Positions 1 to 7,007 of a stretch of 64,000 nucleotides of DNA are shown here, one piece after another. The stretch lies in contig CAMMVF010000011.1 of assembly GCA_946500295.1 (NCBI GenBank), positions 1-64,000 of the forward strand, in the 5' to 3' direction. Every line of letters begins with the position of its first letter. The stretch's first letter is position 1. The DNA is from an uncultured Clostridia bacterium (GTDB lineage Bacteria > Bacillota > Clostridia > Oscillospirales > Acutalibacteraceae). The translations under genes and the position numbers were made by a program. The notes under the pieces are model-generated. The model did no database searches. It was not told the origin of the DNA and saw only the letters and a list, made by a program, of their open reading frames with translations.

Positions 1-195
1 GTGCTGCAAGACCGGACAATCTACGACATCCTCGCCGAGCAAAAGCCCAATCAACAGGAGCAGTACAGATTCAAGCGGGAGGACATTCGCAAATATTTCC
101 CGAAGAGTTACACGGACAAGCAGGTCTGCGATACGGTCATCAAGCTGTTGGAACAATGGCAGCGCAGACGGGAGCGGGACAGAGACAGCCGTTGA
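1..195 (+). CDS. ParB-like partition protein, C-terminal fragment (5' end outside window)
   Basis: The visible 64 residues match, from memory, the C-terminal tail of the ParB/Spo0J-like partition proteins carried by Clostridia integrative and conjugative elements: a segment around KPNQ-EQ-RF-REDI, then RKYFPKSYT, then an IIKLLE-WQRRRE-type basic helix. The codon at base 1 is GTG, but the gene most likely begins upstream of the window. The DNA-binding ParB core is therefore not seen and its function is inferred only from this tail. It lies 130 bp upstream of the integrase on the same strand, as expected for the end module of a mobile element. Alternative: an unrelated short element protein. 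Confidence 0.7.
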   Translation: MLQDRTIYDILAEQKPNQQEQYRFKREDIRKYFPKSYTDKQVCDTVIKLLEQWQRRRERDRDSR

Positions 196-236
196 TTCGA
201 ACCGAAAATGTGTGCGGAGCACGACCTTCGCACAAT

Positions 237-277
237 GGAAAGAACGGCACCGGCAGGGTACAATGGCCTTGTCGGTG
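237..277. repeat. GGAAAGAAC arm-like site and hairpin upstream of integrase
   Basis: GGAAAGAAC (237-245) is the same 9-mer that recurs around the tRNA-Ser attachment region (1548-1573 as an inverted pair; 1795-1816 as a direct pair). It is followed by an imperfect hairpin (arms 248-258 and 267-277, G-U tolerant). Recurrence of one 9-mer at both ends of an integrase gene suggests integrase arm-type or excisionase sites. That role is inference. Confidence 0.4.
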
Positions 278-324
278 CTGGACTGTCCGTGAATGCCAAA
301 TCAAAGAACGGAGGTAAAACAAAT

Positions 325-1536
325 ATGGTATCAGGACATTTACAGGTTAAAAAGGGGTATTACTACGCTGTGCTGAGCTTCTACGACAGCAAAAACAAGC
401 GGCATGTCAAGTACATATCCACCGGACTTCCCGAAAAGGGAAACAAACGAAAAGCCGAAGCGGAGCTTGTGAAAATCCGCAACGCCTTTGAGCCGCCCGC
501 AGAGATCGGTGAGCTTTGCTCCAATATGCTGTTTGCCGACTATCTGCTCGGCTGGCTGGAAATCGTCAAGGTCAGAGTAAAGCCCACCACCTTCGGCTCT
601 TATGAAAGCATGGTAAAGCAGACCATTGAGCCGTATTTCCGGAATAAGTCGATTACCCTAAAAGACTTGGAAGCAAGACACATCCAGCAGTTTTATTCCG
701 AAAAGCTGCGGACGGTCAAGCCTAATTCCGTCATCCACTATCACGCTGTGATTCATCAGGCGCTGAAATACGCCATGAAAACCGATCTGGTAACGCAGAA
801 CGTAGCGATGAAGGTAGACCGCCCAAAGAAGAACGATTTCCATCCGGTATTTCTGGATGCGTCAGAGCTTCAACACTTATTTGAAGTGGTCAAGGGGACA
901 AAGCTGGAGCTTCCCGTTTTAGTCGCCGCCTTTTACGGTCTGCGCCGTGGCGAGGTGCTGGGGCTAAAGTGGGATGCCATCGACTTTGAGCGGGGAACGC
1001 TGACCATCAAACGGACGGTTACCTCCGTCAATGTGGGTGGAAAAACGCAGATCATCGAGCAGGAATCGGCAAAAACAAAATCCAGTATGCGCACCCTGCC
1101 GCTGGTGGGAAGATTCAAGGAATATTTTGCAGAGGTCAAGACGGCACAGGAGCTGAACAAGCAAGTCTGCGGCAACTGCTACAACTATGAATACGACGGC
1201 TTTGTATTCGTGGACGAGCTGGGCGAGCGGATGAAGCCCGACTATCTGACCTCCCAATTCCCCGCCTTCATCCAGCGGCACGGCATGAAGAAAATGCGCT
1301 TCCACGATCTCAGGCATAGCTGCGCATCACTGTTGCTTGCCAACGGTGTGCCTCTCAAGCAGATTCAGGACTGGCTGGGGCATTCGGATTTTTCCACCAC
1401 GGCGAATATCTACGCCCATCTGGATTACAGTTCGAAACTCTCCTCGGCGCAGGCGATGGTGAGCGGAATGGCTCTTCCCGAAGCGGGTGATTTCGGCAGC
1501 AGATGGGAGCAAAACGCAGAAAAAAGCAGGGAATAA
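325..1536 (+). CDS. int: Tyrosine recombinase / phage-type integrase
   Basis: Site-specific recombinase that would integrate and excise the element ending here. The ATG at 325 is chosen because GGAGGT lies at 310-315. Upstream in-frame starts lack such a site and would extend into the hairpin region. The 403-residue protein has an N-terminal AP2/arm-binding-like region (GHLQVKKGYYYAVLSFYD), a SAM-like core-binding domain (about 75-165) and a C-terminal catalytic domain. The catalytic Arg is in the GLRRGE segment, the HDLRHS motif supplies H-x-x-R, and the downstream LGHSD and the Tyr in NIYAHLD complete the set, so all key residues are present. The gene stops about 115 bp from the 3' end of an intact tRNA-Ser(CGA), the classic position for an integrase beside its attachment site. 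Family assignment is firm; the element type (ICE or Tn1549-like) is inferred. Confidence 0.95.
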   Translation: MVSGHLQVKKGYYYAVLSFYDSKNKRHVKYISTGLPEKGNKRKAEAELVKIRNAFEPPAEIGELCSNMLFADYLLGWLEIVKVRVKPTTFGSYESMVKQTIEPYFRNKSITLKDLEARHIQQFYSEKLRTVKPNSVIHYHAVIHQALKYAMKTDLVTQNVAMKVDRPKKNDFHPVFLDASELQHLFEVVKGTKLELPVLVAAFYGLRRGEVLGLKWDAIDFERGTLTIKRTVTSVNVGGKTQIIEQESAKTKSSMRTLPLVGRFKEYFAEVKTAQELNKQVCGNCYNYEYDGFVFVDELGERMKPDYLTSQFPAFIQRHGMKKMRFHDLRHSCASLLLANGVPLKQIQDWLGHSDFSTTANIYAHLDYSSKLSSAQAMVSGMALPEAGDFGSRWEQNAEKSRE

Positions 1537-1543
1537 AGCAAAA

Positions 1544-1577
1544 AGCTGTTCTTTCCAAAATTTTGGAAAGAACAGCT
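1544..1577. repeat. Perfect 34-bp palindrome between int and tRNA-Ser
   Basis: Two 17-base arms, 1544-1560 and 1561-1577, are perfect reverse complements with no spacer. Each arm contains GGAAAGAAC (1565-1573; inverted at 1548-1556). It could terminate int, but there is no clean T-run after it. Because the 9-mer recurs in the neighbouring attachment remnants, an inverted pair of integrase-binding sites is the better guess. Confidence 0.7.
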
Positions 1578-1652
1578 CAAAACCGGGTGATTTTTGGAGC
1601 GGGCACAAAAAAAGAAAAATCCAGAAACCCGCATGGTTACTGGATTTTTCGA

Positions 1653-1741
1653 TGGCGGAGCGGGTGGGATTCGAACCCACGAGCCCGTGAGGACTACCTG
1701 ATTTCGAGTCAGGCCCGTTATGACCACTTCGATACCGCTCC
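1653..1741 (-). tRNA. tRNA-Ser(CGA)
   Basis: Read on the minus strand, the acceptor GGAGCGG pairs perfectly with CCGCTCC. The anticodon stem CCTGA/TCAGG encloses loop CTCGAAA (anticodon CGA, codon UCG). There is a long class II variable arm and a T-arm GTGGG-TTCGAAT-CCCAC, and a 3' CCA is encoded (1653-1655). Its 3' end faces the integrase, so this is the rebuilt target gene at the element boundary. The plus-strand anticodon-loop 7-mer TTTCGAG (1702-1708) recurs at 1902 and 2094 in the two broken copies. Confidence 0.96.
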
Positions 1742-1794
1742 CTATATGTTCAGCCGCTGCTTTTCCTCGCTTTTTTTCGGTGAAAAAAGGCTTT

Positions 1795-1816
1795 GGAAAG
1801 AACTGACGGAAAGAAC
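1795..1816 (+). repeat. Direct GGAAAGAAC pair, attachment-site unit B
   Basis: GGAAAGAAC occurs at 1795-1803 and 1808-1816, 13 bp apart start to start. The following 85 bp echo the sequence between int and the intact tRNA: both have an ACCGGGT block, then an AACCCGC(A/G)TGG(T/C)TAC block, then a run of T's, ending at a tRNA-Ser anticodon loop. Best explained as a diverged duplicate of the element end that lies next to the intact tRNA. Confidence 0.65.
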
Positions 1817-1901
1817 AGCAAATTATTCAGTTTTTCGAACCGGGTAAAACCCGCGTGGCTACAAGGTTTTTGGTGGACGAAACGGACAGACACCCGCAGG
1901 A

Positions 1902-1941
1902 TTTCGAGTCAGTCCCGTTATGACCACTTCGATACCACTCC
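1902..1941 (-). pseudogene. tRNA-Ser(CGA) remnant, 5' half only (unit B)
   Basis: The 40 bases from the anticodon loop (TTTCGAG, 1902-1908) to the 5' acceptor strand match the intact tRNA-Ser(CGA) at 1702-1741 nearly base for base, with acceptor GGAGTGG instead of GGAGCGG. To the left of the anticodon stem the tRNA sequence stops and unrelated sequence begins, so variable arm, T-arm and 3' acceptor are missing. The copy starts exactly 200 bp from the equivalent base of the intact gene. It cannot fold as a tRNA. Confidence 0.85.
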
Positions 1942-1985
1942 GTGTATTTATCTTCACATCAGCCCTCAAAAACACCTCGGAAAAA

Positions 1986-2007
1986 GGAGAGAACTGATGG
2001 AGAGAAC
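1986..2007 (+). repeat. Direct GGAGAGAAC pair, attachment-site unit C
   Basis: GGAGAGAAC occurs at 1986-1994 and 1999-2007, again with a 13-bp period and with the same CTGA(C/T) linker as in unit B. The bases between the two members match unit B except for A-to-G changes. This is the oldest-looking of the three layers. Confidence 0.6.
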
Positions 2008-2093
2008 TAAGGGATATTTACTTTTCAATGATAGCTGAAAAACCCCGTAAAATCAAGGTTTTTCAGAGGTGAGCTTCCAAAAAGGTCATTCGT

Positions 2094-2132
2094 TTTCGAG
2101 TGCGGACCCTTCAGCCACTTGGGTACATCTCC
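2094..2132 (-). pseudogene. tRNA-Ser(CGA) remnant, 5' half only (unit C)
   Basis: On the minus strand this begins GGAGATGTACCCAAGTGG, a typical Clostridia tRNA-Ser start, and runs to an anticodon loop CTCGAAA, where tRNA homology ends. The acceptor strand GGAGATG does not pair with the 3' acceptor of the intact gene (CCGCTCC), so the two are not a displaced pair. It lies directly downstream of tRNA-Arg(CCU) in the direction of transcription, so it is probably the original chromosomal tRNA-Ser(CGA) 5' half. Confidence 0.8.
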
Positions 2133-2136
2133 ATGT

Positions 2137-2156
2137 ACTCCCAAACGGGAGTTTTA
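2137..2156 (+). terminator. Short hairpin with T-rich tail
   Basis: ACTCCC-AAAC-GGGAGT followed by TTTTATT. It has terminator form on the + strand, where no gene is being read. A smaller hairpin (2175-2185) follows it. Weak evidence of function. Confidence 0.35.
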
Positions 2157-2185
2157 TTCAATGAATGTGCATAGCCCCGAAGGGC

Positions 2186-2262
2186 TGGCGTCCCCGGCGA
2201 GATTCGAACTCACGACCTTTCGCTTAGGAGGCGAACGCTCTATCCGGCTGAGCTACGGAGAC
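2186..2262 (-). tRNA. tRNA-Arg(CCT)
   Basis: On the minus strand GTCTCCG pairs with CGGGGAC (one G-U). The anticodon stem TTCGC/GCGAA encloses CTCCTAA (anticodon CCU, codon AGG), and the T-arm GTGAG-TTCGAAT-CTCGC (one G-U) and an encoded CCA are present. The short variable loop is normal for Arg. It is the third intact gene of a tRNA cluster read leftward. Confidence 0.96.
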
Positions 2263-2324
2263 GTATTGACGTCTTAAAAAATAGAAATTCTAAGCTAATG
2301 CAGACCAATATGGTATAAGCTTAT

Positions 2325-2357
2325 GAAAAAAGCACTTGCGAAGGCAAGTGCTTTTTT
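2325..2357 (-). terminator. Bidirectional-looking terminator between tRNA-Ser(GCT) and tRNA-Arg
   Basis: AGCACTTGC-GAAG-GCAAGTGCT (2331-2352) is flanked by an A-run (2325-2330) and a T-run (2353-2357), so it would work on either strand. On the minus strand it follows tRNA-Ser(GCT) by two bases. Either it ends that transcript, so tRNA-Arg needs its own promoter, or it is a processing hairpin. Confidence 0.75.
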
Positions 2358-2359
2358 CT

Positions 2360-2449
2360 TGGCGGAGGACAAGGGATTTGAACCCTCGCGCCGGTTACCC
2401 GACCTACTCCCTTAGCAGGGGAGCCTCTTCACCACTTGAGTAATCCTCC
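2360..2449 (-). tRNA. tRNA-Ser(GCT)
   Basis: On the minus strand the acceptor GGAGGAT pairs with GTCCTCC. The anticodon stem CTCCC/GGGAG encloses CTGCTAA (anticodon GCU, codons AGC/AGU). There is a long class II variable arm, T-loop TTCAAAT and encoded CCA. Confidence 0.96.
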
Positions 2450-2479
2450 GTATGGCAAATTCCTTGCTGTAATATTTGT

Positions 2480-2568
2480 TGGCGGAGGGGAAGGGATTCG
2501 AACCCTTGGTTCCTTTCGGAATCACTAGTTTTCAAGACTAGCTCCTTAAACCGCTCGGACACCCCTCC
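2480..2568 (-). tRNA. tRNA-Ser(TGA)
   Basis: On the minus strand the acceptor GGAGGGG pairs with CCCCTCC. The anticodon stem CTAGT/ACTAG encloses CTTGAAA (anticodon UGA, codons UCN). A class II variable arm and encoded CCA are present. It is the promoter-proximal gene of the cluster. Confidence 0.96.
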
Positions 2569-2585
2569 GTGCAATCAGCTTGATT

Positions 2586-2614
2586 ATAATATCATAATGG
2601 GGCAAAATAGTCAA
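2586..2614 (-). promoter_or_regulatory. Vegetative promoter of the tRNA cluster
   Basis: On the minus strand TTGACT (2609-2614), 17-bp spacer, TATTAT (2586-2591), about 18 bp upstream of tRNA-Ser(TGA). This is a good SigA-type fit. Confidence 0.75.
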
Positions 2615-2672
2615 GACTTTTTTTATGTTTTGCCGAAATTTTTCCGGAATATTTTTATATCAAGATTGTCCG

Positions 2673-2701
2673 TCATATTTAAATGAACTCGTCCATATAA
2701 T
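2673..2701 (+). promoter_or_regulatory. SigE-like promoter of the spoIIIA operon
   Basis: TCATATT (2673-2679) and CATATAAT (2694-2701) resemble the mother-cell SigE elements (ATA-rich -35; -10 near CATACAAT) with a 14-bp gap between the matched blocks. The site lies 29 bp upstream of the chosen spoIIIAA ATG. SigE control of spoIIIA is established in Bacillus; the match here is by eye. Confidence 0.55.
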
Positions 2702-2730
2702 TGAGTGAACAAAGCGAAAGGATGATTAAA

Positions 2731-3759
2731 ATGGCAGACAATATTCAATCGGCAAGAAGATTTGACAAGGCGGCGAGGGGGTTGTGTTCCAGACTTTTTG
2801 AGCGGGTGGCGAGGATTGATACAAATATCAAATCTCAGGCTCAGGAGATACGAGTCAGAGTCAACAAACCGATTGCAGTCTATACCCCGAACGAAAGATA
2901 CTTTATCACAATCGACTGTAAGGCTGTAACGGAAATAATCCCAGGTAAAATGCTCACGGCTACCCAAAGAGATATTTCAGACAGCTTTCAAAACCTGTGC
3001 AATTATTCAGTATATTCCCGTCAGAACGAGATCCTCAAGGGTTTTATCACGATGCAGGGAGGACACCGTGCAGGGCTTTGCGGTACTGCTGTGTACAGAA
3101 ACGGCGCAATACATAATCTCAGAGATATCTCAAGCATCAATATAAGGGTATCAAGGGAGATATACGGCTGTGCCGATGAGGTGATGAAAACAGTTGGTAA
3201 TCTCGGTTGCGGAGTTTTACTGTGCGGACCTCCCTCATGCGGCAAGACAACCCTTCTTCGCGATATGGCAAGACAGTTTTCCACTTCCTTCGGCAAAAAG
3301 ACCGTGGTTGTTGACGAGAGGGGAGAGCTCGCCGGAATGTACTCCGGTCTGCCGCAAAATGACCTTGGGCTCAGTGACGTTTTAGACGGCTATTCTAAGT
3401 CAGACGGCGTTATGCAAGCACTCAGATGTCTTGCTCCCGATTATATCCTCTGTGATGAAATCGGAACTCAACTAGAGTGCGAGCTTTTGGAGCAGGCTCT
3501 CAATGCCGGCGTCAGCGTCGTTGCAACAGTACATTCATCCAGTAGAGAGGAACTTATTAAAAAGCCGCAGGGCCTTCGTCTTTTGAAAAGCGGAGCTTTT
3601 AAAAAGGTAGTATTCCTCAAAAACAGAAATACTCCCGGAGAAATTAAGGAAATTGCAGATGCGGAGGTGCTGCTTGGTGGTCAAGGCGGCAGGACTGATA
3701 ATGATCATAGCCGCAGGAACTTTGGCGGGAACTATGATTTCACGAAGATGCACAGATAG
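2731..3759 (+). CDS. spoIIIAA: Stage III sporulation protein AA, ATPase
   Basis: Secretion-type ATPase of the SpoIIIA-SpoIIQ channel, which feeds the forespore after engulfment. It acts on the mother-cell side of the outer forespore membrane. The 342-residue product carries Walker A GPPSCGKTT (about 166-174), a Walker B-like YILCDEIG (about 238-245) and an Arg-rich start, and is close to the roughly 310-residue Bacillus protein. The ATG at 2731 has AAAGGA at 2716-2721. The more upstream TTG at 2701 would lie inside the SigE-like -10 and is rejected. It opens an unbroken eight-gene operon and overlaps spoIIIAB by 83 bp. Confidence 0.95.
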   Translation: MADNIQSARRFDKAARGLCSRLFERVARIDTNIKSQAQEIRVRVNKPIAVYTPNERYFITIDCKAVTEIIPGKMLTATQRDISDSFQNLCNYSVYSRQNEILKGFITMQGGHRAGLCGTAVYRNGAIHNLRDISSINIRVSREIYGCADEVMKTVGNLGCGVLLCGPPSCGKTTLLRDMARQFSTSFGKKTVVVDERGELAGMYSGLPQNDLGLSDVLDGYSKSDGVMQALRCLAPDYILCDEIGTQLECELLEQALNAGVSVVATVHSSSREELIKKPQGLRLLKSGAFKKVVFLKNRNTPGEIKEIADAEVLLGGQGGRTDNDHSRRNFGGNYDFTKMHR

Positions 3760-4174
3760 GCTGCATTTCTTCGACGAGCTGCTGGTATTTCTCACCTCCT
3801 TTCGCCAAAGGCTCAGTTATACCTTGAGCGACTTGTCTCTGCTTCTCGTAAGCGACAGTCCAATGCTGTCAGATTTTTTAAACTCACTGTCTGAAAATAT
3901 CCCCCTCGGCGGCTCGCAGGCGGCGACAAAGCAGGCTATAGAAGCTTTGCCGGTTTCATACGGTTTAAAGACCTCGGACAAAAAACTTGTGTGCGATTTT
4001 TTTTCATCACTAGGCAGCTGTGACTGTGAAGGCGAGCTGGCTCACTGCGATTTATACATCTCGCTTGTCAAACAGCTTTTAAGTTCTCAGAGGGAAGAAG
4101 GCGAAAAAAAAGCCAAGCTATATCGCTTGCTTGGAACCTTCCTTGGCATAGGAGCAGGACTGTTTTTTTTGTAA
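3677..4174 (+). CDS. spoIIIAB: Stage III sporulation protein AB
   Basis: Inner-membrane protein of the SpoIIIA complex, with an N-terminal membrane segment (about 5-22) followed by a helical domain related to type II secretion GspF. The GTG at 3677 follows GGAGGT (3663-3668) by 8 bp and gives the family's usual short start with an (L/I)AGTLAG motif and about 165 residues. An ATG at 3653 in the same frame lies before that ribosome site. The start lies inside the spoIIIAA coding region, so the two genes overlap by 83 bp and are probably translationally coupled. A second hydrophobic stretch ends the protein (GTFLGIGAGLFFL). Confidence 0.9.
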   Translation: MVKAAGLIMIIAAGTLAGTMISRRCTDRLHFFDELLVFLTSFRQRLSYTLSDLSLLLVSDSPMLSDFLNSLSENIPLGGSQAATKQAIEALPVSYGLKTSDKKLVCDFFSSLGSCDCEGELAHCDLYISLVKQLLSSQREEGEKKAKLYRLLGTFLGIGAGLFFL

Positions 4175-4186
4175 AGGATGATATAA

Positions 4187-4381
4187 ATGAATGTTGATTT
4201 GATATTTAAGATAGCGGCGATAGGAATAATTGTCGCTGTTTTAAACCAGGTGCTCATCCGCTCAGGACGAGAGGAGCAGGCGATGATGACTACTCTGGCG
4301 GGGCTTATTGTGGTACTGCTGATGATAGTGTATGAAATCAGTGGGTTATTTACCACAATAAAAACCTTATTCGGACTCTGA
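4187..4381 (+). CDS. spoIIIAC: Stage III sporulation protein AC
   Basis: Small 64-residue protein with two membrane segments (about 4-20 and 30-52), matching the usual length of about 65 and the family start (MNVDLIFKIAAIGI). It is a component of the SpoIIIA secretion complex in the mother-cell membrane. It starts 12 bp after spoIIIAB behind AAAGGATG and ends one base before spoIIIAD. No oddities. Confidence 0.94.
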   Translation: MNVDLIFKIAAIGIIVAVLNQVLIRSGREEQAMMTTLAGLIVVLLMIVYEISGLFTTIKTLFGL

Positions 4382-4382
4382 T

Positions 4383-4772
4383 ATGGATGTATTTATAATT
4401 TGTGTTTCCGCCGTGGTTGCAGCAGTCTTTGCAGTCCTTCTGAAAAAATACAATCCCGAAATAGCAATGCTTACAACGCTTATTACCGGTGTGATAATAT
4501 TTTCCGCTGTGCTCTCAGCGCTTTCTCCTGCTATTGAGCTTTTAAATCGGTTTTCAACGCTCGCTCCCGGAGCAGATGAGAATGTAGGAATATTGTTAAA
4601 ATCAATAGGCATCTGCTATATTTGCCAATTCAGTGCGGACTCCTGCCGCGATTCGGGTCAGAGTGCTTTGGCGAGCAAGATAGAGCTTGCCGGTAAGGTA
4701 GCTGTTGTTCTCTTGTGTTTGCCTTTGCTTGAGGAGATTGTTAATCTGGCTATGAGTATCATCGGAGGATAA
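4383..4772 (+). CDS. spoIIIAD: Stage III sporulation protein AD
   Basis: Polytopic membrane protein of 129 residues, with hydrophobic segments at about 2-18, 26-48, 72-80 and 98-125, homologous in arrangement to SpoIIIAC duplicated. Part of the SpoIIIA channel. It begins one base after the spoIIIAC stop, so translation is probably coupled. Typical length. Confidence 0.93.
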   Translation: MDVFIICVSAVVAAVFAVLLKKYNPEIAMLTTLITGVIIFSAVLSALSPAIELLNRFSTLAPGADENVGILLKSIGICYICQFSADSCRDSGQSALASKIELAGKVAVVLLCLPLLEEIVNLAMSIIGG

Positions 4773-4781
4773 GGTGTTTAA

Positions 4782-5942
4782 ATGAAGAGAATGTTAAAAT
4801 CCATATTGTCGTTGCTTGTTGTTGCGCTTGTTGCTTTTAACTGCATTGTACAAGTCTCAGCTGCAGGTAAGGACGAGCAGGAGCTTTATGACTATTACTC
4901 ATCTCAGCTTGAGAAAAGCGGAGCGGATGAGCTTTACTTTAATCTTCCTGATGAGACAAGGAAGAGCCTAAACGAGTTGGGGATAAATTCACTGAGTTGG
5001 GAGCAGTTAAATCAACTGAGCATGGGAGCGGTTGTACTGGAGGTGATAAATCTTCTCGGTGAAGGTTCTATGCAGCCGCTTTCCTGTATGCTGGCTGTGC
5101 TGGGTATAATTATTTTTTGCGCTCTCTCCGACTGCTTTAACACATCTCTGGGTGAGTCGCCTCTAAACGGGACTGTAGCTGTTATTACAGCCTTGGGACT
5201 GAGCGCGGTGCTGGTTTTTCCTGTTTCGCAAACATTGATTAGCGGTGTTGGAGCTATACAAACCGGTTGTGCCTTTATGCTGGCATATGTGCCAGCAATG
5301 GCGGGCATATTGATAGCTTCGGGTTCATCAATAACCGGTGCCGGATATTACACCACGGTAATGACAGCTGGTGAGTTAATATCTCAAATCGGTGCAAAGC
5401 TGCTTTCTCCTGCTTTAAATATTCTGCTCGGTATAACTGTTATCTCATCGTTGTGCCATAAGGTCAAGCTCGGCGGGATAATCAATCTTGTCTATTCGGT
5501 GTTTAAATGGGTGGTTACATTTATGATGTCGATTTTCGTCTCGGTGCTGTCGTTTCAGACTTTTATTGGAAATGCTGCTGACAATACCGGGGTAAAGGCG
5601 GCTAAGCTTGCTATAAGCTCCTTTGTTCCGGTGGTGGGAGGAGCTTTAAGCGATGCGTTTTTAACTGTTCAGAGCAGTCTCAGACTGTTAAAATCGGGCG
5701 TCGGCGTTTTTGCTATTTTGGCGACAGCAGCCCTATATTTGCCTGCTATCTTAAATTGTGTTGTCTGGCTGTTTACGATAAGCTGCTGCGCGGCGGCGGC
5801 AGAGGTCTTTTCATTAAGCGTACCTCTTGGCTTGCTCAAGGGAGTGAAAAAGGTTGTTACACTGCTGCTGGCCTTGCTGCTTTGCTGTATGACTGTGATG
5901 ATAATTTCAACTGCTATTCTGCTTATATTGGGAGGTTCATAA
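4782..5942 (+). CDS. spoIIIAE: Stage III sporulation protein AE
   Basis: Multispanning membrane subunit of the SpoIIIA complex (386 residues). It has an N-terminal signal-like segment ending near VSAAG (about 28), a hydrophilic stretch to about 80, then at least seven hydrophobic segments to the C-terminus, as in the family. The TAA stop is immediately followed by the spoIIIAF ATG. Confidence 0.94.
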   Translation: MKRMLKSILSLLVVALVAFNCIVQVSAAGKDEQELYDYYSSQLEKSGADELYFNLPDETRKSLNELGINSLSWEQLNQLSMGAVVLEVINLLGEGSMQPLSCMLAVLGIIIFCALSDCFNTSLGESPLNGTVAVITALGLSAVLVFPVSQTLISGVGAIQTGCAFMLAYVPAMAGILIASGSSITGAGYYTTVMTAGELISQIGAKLLSPALNILLGITVISSLCHKVKLGGIINLVYSVFKWVVTFMMSIFVSVLSFQTFIGNAADNTGVKAAKLAISSFVPVVGGALSDAFLTVQSSLRLLKSGVGVFAILATAALYLPAILNCVVWLFTISCCAAAAEVFSLSVPLGLLKGVKKVVTLLLALLLCCMTVMIISTAILLILGGS

Positions 5943-6434
5943 ATGAGTGAGGTAATAGTCTGGGCGTGTTCTATCTGTGCTGCCGCGGCAGTTTGTCTTG
6001 TTTGCGAGATGCTCATGCCAAAGTCAAAAATTTCAGTTGCGGTCAAGTTTGCTCTCGGTGTGTTCATGGTAGGCGTCATTATTCTGCCTTTAGGGGGAGT
6101 AATAACCTCCCTTGCGGATGAGCTTGGCAGTGTCAGCCCTGATAATATAAGCTCTATATCTGCTGAAATCTCTCTTGAAGAGGACGCGGCGAAGCTGGCA
6201 AAGGATAACATCACAGAGCTTGTATGGGAGCAGCTGGGTGAAATAGGCATAGAGGCTGAAAAAATTGAGATTGTCACAGATAGTGACAAATTAAGTGACA
6301 TAAACGGTATAGAATCGGTAATATACATAAGTAACAGGGATAGGGGGAAGGTACTGACAATAAAAAATCAAATCAAGGATAGTCTCGGGCTTGATTGCAG
6401 GATAGTTGTGATAGGAGAAGGTGAAAATGGATAA
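5943..6434 (+). CDS. spoIIIAF: Stage III sporulation protein AF
   Basis: 163-residue protein with two N-terminal membrane segments (about 3-23 and 33-55) and a soluble ring-forming-type domain. In characterised species SpoIIIAF forms part of the ring stack between the two forespore membranes. Start ATG abuts the spoIIIAE stop, with GGGAGG inside the end of spoIIIAE. It overlaps spoIIIAG by 8 bp. Confidence 0.9.
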   Translation: MSEVIVWACSICAAAAVCLVCEMLMPKSKISVAVKFALGVFMVGVIILPLGGVITSLADELGSVSPDNISSISAEISLEEDAAKLAKDNITELVWEQLGEIGIEAEKIEIVTDSDKLSDINGIESVIYISNRDRGKVLTIKNQIKDSLGLDCRIVVIGEGENG

Positions 6435-7005
6435 TGTGAAAAATGATGAGCTTAAATCTAAGCTTGCACTGCTGTTCAAGGACGAGAGGCTGAAAAAGCT
6501 GATTATTATTCTCGGAATCGGCGGCATAGTTTTACTTTTTCTGTCAACATTTTTTACCTGCGACTCCGGCTCGAGCGAGACCGGGGATGCGGCAAAGCTG
6601 GGGAGCGTGGAGAATCTTGAGGGGTATAAAGAGCAGATCGAGAGCAGTCTGTGTGAGGTTATATCGAAAATTGACGGCGCAGGCAAAACCGAAATTTTTC
6701 TGACGCTCGAAAACGGCAGTGAAAAAGTCTATGCTCTGAATAACAAGGCGAGCAGCTCCGATAACGACGACTCGGCAGACGAAAGCAGCGAAGCTCAGTA
6801 CTTCACTGTCAGAGCCTCAGATGGTTCCGAACAGGGACTTTTGCTTAAAATTTTAGAGCCTCAGGTCAGGGGAGTGGTGGTTGTTTGTCAGGGAGGTGGA
6901 GATTCTATAATTCGTGAGAGAGTGCTTGAAGCGGTGACTAAGGCGCTTGATATATCGTCCGCTAAGGTATGCGTTACAAAATTATCACAACAAACGGAGG
7001 AATAA
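6427..7005 (+). CDS. spoIIIAG: Stage III sporulation protein AG
   Basis: 192-residue single-pass protein with a membrane segment at about 25-44 and a periplasm-side ring domain. SpoIIIAG is known to form a large ring in the intermembrane space. The ATG at 6427 has AGGAG at 6413-6417; the GTG two codons earlier has poorer spacing. A low-complexity acidic/serine patch (about 111-122) interrupts the ring domain, a common feature of clostridial versions. Confidence 0.91.
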   Translation: MDNVKNDELKSKLALLFKDERLKKLIIILGIGGIVLLFLSTFFTCDSGSSETGDAAKLGSVENLEGYKEQIESSLCEVISKIDGAGKTEIFLTLENGSEKVYALNNKASSSDNDDSADESSEAQYFTVRASDGSEQGLLLKILEPQVRGVVVVCQGGGDSIIRERVLEAVTKALDISSAKVCVTKLSQQTEE

Positions 7006-7007
7006 AA

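Noticed and set aside
1503-1847. Protein-coding frame across tRNA-Ser(CGA)
   Set aside because: It runs across an intact tRNA on the other strand and the attachment region, without a ribosome site.
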